From SHLQ01 sp964441145 (GTDB taxonomy: Bacteria; Actinomycetota; Acidimicrobiia; Acidimicrobiales; SHLQ01), in the NCBI GenBank assembly GCA_964441145.1, contig CAYTUB010000105.1, positions 1 through 10,288 of the forward strand: 10,288 nucleotides of DNA. Reading direction: 5' to 3'. Below, one piece after another: positions 5,329 to 10,288 of the stretch. The first letter of the stretch is position 1; each line of letters begins with the position of its first letter. Position numbers and translations under genes: made by a program. Below the pieces are notes generated by a model that made no database searches, had not been told where the DNA came from, and saw only the letters and a list, made by a program, of their open reading frames with translations.

Positions 5329-8300
5329 GTGACACGAGCGATCGCAAGCGGGGGTGAGCGCGTGGAATATCGAGTGCTGGGGCCGATCGGCGCCCGGCGT
5401 GGTGACGAATGGGTGAAGCTCAGCCGTCGACCGAGGATGCTGCTAGCGCTCCTCTTGCTCCACGCCAACGAAGTGGTCTCCACCGACCGCATCATCGACG
5501 AGCTGTGGGGCGACGAGACTACCAGTGACCCACAGAACGCCCTTTGGGTGGTTGTGTCGCGTTTGCGAACCGCCCTCGACCCCGACCGCGAGAAACGTAC
5601 CGAAGGAACGATCCTGTTGACCCAGGTTCCCGGATACCGACTCGTCGTCGATGACGACGCAATCGATGGAAACCGGTTCGTGGCCTTGGCTCGACAGGGT
5701 CGCGAGCTCCTCCAGACCGATCCCGCCCAATCGGCTGAGGTACTCGCTGAGGCTCTGGGTTTGTGGAGTGGCCGTGCGTACGAGCCGTTCACCTACGACG
5801 ACTTCGCACGTGGTGAGATCGCCACGCTGGAGACGATGCGTCTCGAGGCCGTGGAGGACCGCTTCGACGCGGAACTCGCCCTCGGCCACTCCCGCGACCT
5901 CGTGGCATCGCTCGAGGGTTTGGTTCGCGAGCACCCGAATCGCCAACGACTCGCAGGCCAGCTCATGCGGGCGCTCCATCTTTCGGGACGTCAGGCCGAA
6001 GCGCTTCGCGTCTTTTCGGAAACGAAGAACCGGCTTATTGAAGAGCAAGGCCTTGAACCCTCGCCCGAGCTCGTACAGCTCGAGGAGCAGATTTTGCTCG
6101 ATGATGTGGCTCCGCTTCCCGGTAGTCGTGTGGGAGCGCAATCCGATTCATCGGCGCTGTCTATACGCGGGTACGAACTTCGAGAGCTCGTCCGGGCCTC
6201 ACCCGTTGGCGACGTGTACCGCGCCTACCAACCAGCGGTGGGCCGCGAGGTCGATATCGAGGTGATCGGTGCCGAGTTTGCGAACGACGCCGAGTTCATC
6301 CGCCGATTCGAGGCAGAGGCGCAGATCATCTCGCAGATCGAAAACCCACAAATCGTTCCGATCTTCGATTTCTGGAGAGAACCAGACTCGGCATTCCTCG
6401 TCACGCGTCATTTCGAGCATGGGACCTTGCAAGCCTCGGTCGATACCTCGCCACTGACGGTCGATGAGGCCGTTGGCATTCTGGCGCAGATCAGTGGAGC
6501 CATCGTCTCCGCGCACCGCCGCAACATCGCACACGGCAACGTGACCGCCGATGCGGTGATGATCGACTCTGACCGCAACGCCTACCTCAGTAGCTTCGGG
6601 CCGTCGTCTCAGCTGGCCCTCGGAGCTGAGGACCACGCAGCGCTGCGCGCCGACCAGCGCCAGTTTGTGGAGCTGAGCGAGCTCGTTCTACGCAACACCA
6701 TCGATGCCAACGGCGAGCCGTTCACGATCGATAGCAATCTCTCAGCCCTTCTGGACCAAGACACGACGACGACCGATTCAACGAAGTTCACCATCTTCGT
6801 TGACCGGCTGCTCGCCGCGATCGACGAGCATGCAGCTCAGGCAGCGACTCGCGACATCGTCAACCCATATCAAGGTCTGCGGGCCTTTGGAGAGGACGAC
6901 GCGAGTAACTTTCACGGGCGCGAGCGTCTGGTCGAACGGCTGGTCACTCGCCTTGGTCACGCTGGTCCACAAGGCCGATTCGTCGCAGTTGTTGGGCCGA
7001 GCGGATCCGGCAAATCGAGCGTCGTGCGTGCCGGAGTGATCCCCGCATTGCGCGAAGGTGCAGCACATGGCCGGCCAACCGGCGGCGCTACCACTGCTGC
7101 AACACGCGCTGACGGAACTNNNNNNNNNNNNNNNNNNNNNNNNNNNNNNNNNNNNNNNNNNNNNNNNNNNNNNNNNNNNNNNNNNNNNNNNNNNNNNNNN
7201 NNNNNNNNNNNNNNNNNNNACATGGCCGGCCAACCGGCGGCGCTACCACTGCTGCAACACGCGCTGACGGAACTCTTCGACGCTCGCCAGCACGGTGTGA
7301 TCGCCGCGTCGAGCTACGACAACCTCGGCGGAGTCGCTGGTGCACTCGCCAAACGAGCCGACACGATTCTGAGCGAGCTGAGCGAGCCAGCCCAGCGAAG
7401 CGCGCAAGACGTTTTCGTCAGACTGGTGACCGTTCAAGCGGGCTCGGCCGACACACGCCGTCGTACGCTTCGACGTGAGCTGATCGATGTTGCGGGTCCG
7501 CGAACCGAAGAAGTGCTCGCGCTCTTTGGCAAGCACCGTCTCCTCACCTTCGATCAAGACCCCATCACCCGAGCCCCAACGGTGGAGATCGCGCACGAGG
7601 CGCTCATCACCCGTTGGTCGACCCTTCAACGCTGGGTCGACGACGCCCGCACGGCGGTGCAGGCTCAGCGCCGACTCGCCGAGTCCGCATCGGAGTGGGC
7701 ATCGGCTGGCGAAGACCCGGACCTCGTCCTCACTGGACCTCGTCTCGCAAACCATGCTGGATGGCTCGCTTCGTCACCCGTACCGCTCACTAGTCTCGAA
7801 CGCCGATATCTCGAATCGTCAGAAGCCGCCGCTGAGCAGGCGTTGGAAGTCGAACGAAAGCGAGTCAGTCGGCTCCGTCAGCTAGTGGCGGTGGCGGGAG
7901 GCGCTTTCGTTATCGCCGCGATAGCAGCGATCATCGCCCTATCGCAGCAGCGAGAAGCCACTGAAGCTGCAGAGGTAGCGGAGGCCCAGACGGTTTTGGC
8001 CGAGGAGTCGGCGAGGACCGCCGATGTCGAGCGCATGCGTGCGCAGGCGGTCGCGGAGGTCGATGTGAACCCTCCGTTAGCTGCACTCCTTGCGGTGGAG
8101 GCGTACGGCATCGACGAGTCACACGTGAGCGCAGGAGCGTTGCAACGGGTGTTGACGTCGGTTGATGGGCGGCGGGCGGTGCTCACCGATGGCAACGCGG
8201 AGTATGGGGGAACGAGCGTCTTCGTGGAGGAGGCGAACATCGTTGCTTCGTCGGGACGCCTGGGACTCGACGTGTGGGACGTCGACGACCAGGAGCTCAT

Positions 8301-10188
8301 TTTGCGACTCGAGGAAGAGTTCATCGAATTCGACATCTCTGATGACGGCTCACTGCTCGCATATCAGGCCGTCGCCCTACCCGAAATGCAGCTCGTCGAC
8401 GTGGCGAGCGGGGATGTGCTTGGGGCTGTTCCAACGAGGGGCTGTGGCCTGATTTCGATGTCGCCCGACGGGAGCCATGTCGCCGTAGCGCGTGAGGAGA
8501 GCGAAGATCTCCAATGTCGAAACCTGCCTCGCTGGGTCGAGATTTGGGACATCTCCGACCCGCGCAACCCGCAGCTCGAGCATCAAACGTCCGGGGCCGA
8601 TCTACGGCAAGTTTTCTGGAGCCCAAGCGGCGAGTACCTCACGATGAGCGGGGACGGTTTGGTGCAGTACTGGGATGGGGCGACCCATGAGGAAGTTTGG
8701 GCCAATGACCTCGCGATTCCGGGCGTGCCCGTGCCATCGGAAATGACAGGCACGCTGTTCCGAAGCGACGGCGGCTCCGTCGTCGTGGGCGTGCTCCCGG
8801 GTGCGGGCGTGACCGCGGGTGGTATCGCCTTGTTTTCGTTCGACACGGCGTCGGGCGAACTGCTCGGCGAGCCGCTTTCCACCGCTGGGTTGGGGTCGAT
8901 GAACTGGTTCGACGAAGAAGAGACGCAGATGGTCGGTACGTTCTGGCCGTCGGGCGCAGCGGTCTTCGACTTGGAAGCGGGTGAGGTCATCCAGCCTGCG
9001 CCGATTGATAATCCCAACGCCGCAGCGGTCTTTATCGATCATGGCCGGGGACGACGTCTGGTAAGTGGCTTTGTTGGCATCGAGATTTCGTCTCTCGATG
9101 GGACCAGCGTGCTCGAACGGCGCGTCGGTCTGACGCCATTCCAAGCCGAAATCAAGGAGGAAGTTCTCGGGCAGTTGTTCGCTTCCATATCGGGTGACGG
9201 GACGCGCGCACTGGTGTCGGTATTCGATGGTTCGGCACGGTCTCCGATCGTCGAATGGGACCTCACCACCGACCCACCCACCATCGTGGCCGAAAGCGGC
9301 CCCGGCTTCGCGTTGAACACCGGAGACTCGACGGTGACGTTCTTGTTTAGCCCGGAAGGGGTCCTCGTCACGGTCCTGGATGAGGAGTTCGAACCGTTGG
9401 CGCCACCACTGCTTGCCGAGCAAGCCGAACGAGGCCCCGTTGGGGTCTGGGCGGCGAGCTCTGACGGTTCGACGCAAGCCGCGTGGCGCTTTGGTGCCTC
9501 AATCTTCGACATCTACGACACCGAGTCCGGGGAGCGCATCCACGAGTTCTCGATTCCGGGTAGCGAGGACGGCGCCATGGGATCTGCGCTCGGGTTCATG
9601 AGCTTGTCGGGAGATGGCGCCCACTTCGTCGGCTCGTGGGGAACTGCCGATGGGTCAAACGTTTGGGGCATCTTCGACACCGATACTGGCGAACTCGTCC
9701 ACTCCGGCGACGGGACGCGATTCGATCGTCCTGACGCCGCTGGTACCACGCTGTATGCACGATCACCCGACAGCTTCGTGCTCGAGCGCTTCGACATCGA
9801 AACGCTCGAAGAAGTTGGCCCGCCCCTCGTGGGCCACACCTTGCTGCTCGAAGCGATTCGAGACCAACCAGGAAGCGACGTAATCGTAACCCAGGCTTCG
9901 AATGGAAACGTTCGGATCTGGGACCGCGAAACCGGAGACCAGATCGGCCGGGAGATTGTGATCGGACGTCAGTCAGCTGGTACCGAGATAGCGGCTAGCC
10001 AAAACGGCGAGTTGGTCGGGATCGTGCTCGACGAGGAGTTTGCCCTTTGGAACTACGACCTCGACTCTTGGCCAGGCCTCGCGTGCGACCTCGCTGGCCG
10101 CAACATGACCCAGAATGAGTGGGACGACTTCGGGCCACTGGGCGAGGAGTATCGGGCGACGTGTCCCCAGTTCCCACCCGGGAACTGA
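5329..10188 (+). CDS. Membrane-tethered SARP/BTAD regulator with pseudokinase, nSTAND NTPase and WD40-like domains (interrupted by an assembly gap)
   Basis: Residue numbers count the 100 Ns as written (1619 in total). Residues 12-107: OmpR/SARP winged helix (YRVLGPIGARRG, STDRIIDELWG, VPGYRL). Residues 115-260: BTAD helical repeats, ending GLEPSPELVQLEEQIL. Residues about 278-500: a protein-kinase fold whose catalytic residues are all replaced. Residues 512-577: start of an nSTAND1 NTPase (NPYQGLRAF, FHGRERL, Walker A GPSGSGKSS at 556-564). The gap follows; from residue 632 the STAND helical part resumes (QPAALPLLQHALTELF, VEIAHEALITRW). Residues 852-871: one transmembrane helix with basic residues before it (ERKRVSRLRQ), so the N terminus should be cytosolic. 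Residues about 945-1580: degenerate WD40-like blades (VRIWDRETGDQIG is the clearest). The C terminus has a two-Cys motif. AfsR-type SARPs activate transcription from direct heptamer repeats, and such a repeat precedes this gene. The ligand is unknown. The NTPase Walker B region is missing because of the gap, and residues about 579-597 are out of frame. Confidence 0.85.
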   Translation: MTRAIASGGERVEYRVLGPIGARRGDEWVKLSRRPRMLLALLLLHANEVVSTDRIIDELWGDETTSDPQNALWVVVSRLRTALDPDREKRTEGTILLTQVPGYRLVVDDDAIDGNRFVALARQGRELLQTDPAQSAEVLAEALGLWSGRAYEPFTYDDFARGEIATLETMRLEAVEDRFDAELALGHSRDLVASLEGLVREHPNRQRLAGQLMRALHLSGRQAEALRVFSETKNRLIEEQGLEPSPELVQLEEQILLDDVAPLPGSRVGAQSDSSALSIRGYELRELVRASPVGDVYRAYQPAVGREVDIEVIGAEFANDAEFIRRFEAEAQIISQIENPQIVPIFDFWREPDSAFLVTRHFEHGTLQASVDTSPLTVDEAVGILAQISGAIVSAHRRNIAHGNVTADAVMIDSDRNAYLSSFGPSSQLALGAEDHAALRADQRQFVELSELVLRNTIDANGEPFTIDSNLSALLDQDTTTTDSTKFTIFVDRLLAAIDEHAAQAATRDIVNPYQGLRAFGEDDASNFHGRERLVERLVTRLGHAGPQGRFVAVVGPSGSGKSSVVRAGVIPALREGAAHGRPTGGATTAATRADGTXXXXXXXXXXXXXXXXXXXXXXXXXXXXXXXXXXMAGQPAALPLLQHALTELFDARQHGVIAASSYDNLGGVAGALAKRADTILSELSEPAQRSAQDVFVRLVTVQAGSADTRRRTLRRELIDVAGPRTEEVLALFGKHRLLTFDQDPITRAPTVEIAHEALITRWSTLQRWVDDARTAVQAQRRLAESASEWASAGEDPDLVLTGPRLANHAGWLASSPVPLTSLERRYLESSEAAAEQALEVERKRVSRLRQLVAVAGGAFVIAAIAAIIALSQQREATEAAEVAEAQTVLAEESARTADVERMRAQAVAEVDVNPPLAALLAVEAYGIDESHVSAGALQRVLTSVDGRRAVLTDGNAEYGGTSVFVEEANIVASSGRLGLDVWDVDDQELILRLEEEFIEFDISDDGSLLAYQAVALPEMQLVDVASGDVLGAVPTRGCGLISMSPDGSHVAVAREESEDLQCRNLPRWVEIWDISDPRNPQLEHQTSGADLRQVFWSPSGEYLTMSGDGLVQYWDGATHEEVWANDLAIPGVPVPSEMTGTLFRSDGGSVVVGVLPGAGVTAGGIALFSFDTASGELLGEPLSTAGLGSMNWFDEEETQMVGTFWPSGAAVFDLEAGEVIQPAPIDNPNAAAVFIDHGRGRRLVSGFVGIEISSLDGTSVLERRVGLTPFQAEIKEEVLGQLFASISGDGTRALVSVFDGSARSPIVEWDLTTDPPTIVAESGPGFALNTGDSTVTFLFSPEGVLVTVLDEEFEPLAPPLLAEQAERGPVGVWAASSDGSTQAAWRFGASIFDIYDTESGERIHEFSIPGSEDGAMGSALGFMSLSGDGAHFVGSWGTADGSNVWGIFDTDTGELVHSGDGTRFDRPDAAGTTLYARSPDSFVLERFDIETLEEVGPPLVGHTLLLEAIRDQPGSDVIVTQASNGNVRIWDRETGDQIGREIVIGRQSAGTEIAASQNGELVGIVLDEEFALWNYDLDSWPGLACDLAGRNMTQNEWDDFGPLGEEYRATCPQFPPGN
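7065..7119 (+). repeat. 55-bp duplicate of the sequence after the gap (assembly overlap, copy 1)
   Basis: Bases 7065-7119 are identical to 7220-7274 and abut the N run. In copy 2 the segment reads in frame as conserved nSTAND sequence (MAGQPAALPLLQHAL). Here it is in another frame and gives meaningless residues. A 55-bp identity ending exactly at the Ns looks like a k-mer overlap between two contig ends, not a biological repeat. Confidence 0.9.
7120..7219. other. Scaffold gap of 100 Ns
   Basis: Exactly 100 undetermined bases, the conventional placeholder for a gap of unknown size. They fall inside the NTPase domain of the giant regulator. nSTAND1 proteins usually have about 200 residues between the Walker A lysine and the ALPLLQHAL motif, while the sequence as written offers about 75, so several hundred bases are probably missing. 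That figure is from family knowledge and is approximate. Confidence 0.97.
7220..7274 (+). repeat. 55-bp duplicate (copy 2, in the correct frame)
   Basis: This copy begins directly after the Ns and continues into TTCGACGC. It encodes the conserved AGQPAALPLLQHALTEL segment in the same frame as the rest of the gene, so it is the authentic location. Confidence 0.9.
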
Positions 10189-10216
10189 TACGCAAAAACC
10201 GTTGAATAAAGTGGCT

Positions 10217-10249
10217 TGCAAGTTCCCTGTAAGACCGAAGCAAGAGACG
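10217..10249 (+). promoter_or_regulatory. Fifth tandem-heptamer operator, directed out of the window
   Basis: TGCAAGT (10217-10223), spacer TCCC, then TGTAAGA (10228-10234) repeat the 11-bp pattern 29 bp after the regulator's stop. Nine bp on lies GAGACG (10244-10249), a poor -10 that keeps only the second-position A. No start codon follows before the window ends at 10288, so its target gene must begin beyond it. I see no terminator between 10188 and this site, so read-through from the regulator is possible. Confidence 0.5.
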
Positions 10250-10288
10250 AGAAGTTCCGAAACGGGGCGCCGATCGCGGAGCACTTCG

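Noticed and set aside
4788..5792. Long minus-strand open frame spanning the acetyltransferase and the start of the regulator
   Set aside because: It covers two well-supported plus-strand genes and their promoter, and its residues are Ser/Arg-rich shadow sequence.
7065..7274. 55-bp direct repeat as a mobile-element target duplication or genuine tandem repeat
   Set aside because: The copies touch the N run exactly, their length equals a common assembler k-mer, and only one copy is in frame, so an assembly artefact is far more likely.
8602..9477. Minus-strand frame of about 290 codons opposite the WD40 region
   Set aside because: It is Arg-rich antisense sequence with no domain or ribosome site; the sense frame continues through with propeller repeats.
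1..10288. CRISPR arrays, tRNA or rRNA genes, insertion sequences, integrase or attachment sites
   Set aside because: I saw no regularly spaced repeats, cloverleaf or rRNA-like stretches, transposase motifs or terminal inverted repeats in the window.

Overview
The window looks like a chromosomal segment of a high-GC Gram-positive (actinobacterial) genome. The signs are GC-rich codon third positions, GTG starts, a SARP/BTAD-type regulator fused to an nSTAND NTPase and a WD40 domain, Sec-exported RTX and beta-helix proteins, and promoters with poorly conserved -10 boxes, one apparently leaderless. Acidimicrobiia is my best guess, by resemblance only. A 100-N gap flanked by an exact 55-bp duplication shows that it comes from a draft, probably metagenomic, short-read assembly.

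Layout. 3-101 (+): tail of an unidentified gene. 102-311: convergent intergenic region with two weak terminator-like hairpins. 312-761 (-): small lipoprotein with an ECF-like promoter. 838-875: terminator. 885-3077 (-): secreted protein made of NHL/SMP-30-type propeller blades plus 13 RTX repeats. 3078-3281: divergent promoter region. 3282-4442 (+): secreted right-handed beta-helix protein. 4526-4560: strong terminator. 4627-5226 (+): GNAT acetyltransferase. 5329-10188 (+): giant regulator with, in order, an OmpR-type winged helix, BTAD, a dead protein kinase, an nSTAND NTPase (interrupted by the gap), one transmembrane helix and a WD40-like propeller. 10189-10288: intergenic, with a further operator.

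The main observation is a recurrent operator. Five places carry two heptamers close to TGTAAGT arranged as TGTAAGT-N4-TGWAAGT (11-bp pitch). One precedes each of the RTX-propeller, beta-helix, acetyltransferase and giant-regulator genes, each in the direction of its gene. A fifth lies just after the regulator and points out of the window. In four of the five the second heptamer is followed by exactly 9 bp and then a -10-like hexamer with A at its second position. Direct heptamers with a 4-bp spacer are the known geometry for SARP and other OmpR/PhoB-type winged helices, and the window encodes such a protein with its own copy of the operator.

Working model (inference): the giant protein is a membrane-tethered, autoregulated SARP. 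Its DNA-binding, pseudokinase and NTPase modules lie in the cytosol and its propeller lies outside. It would control a small regulon of secreted or surface proteins plus an acetyltransferase. The two secreted targets also share a 45-residue leader ending in GAQDA, which suggests a common export or surface-assembly programme.
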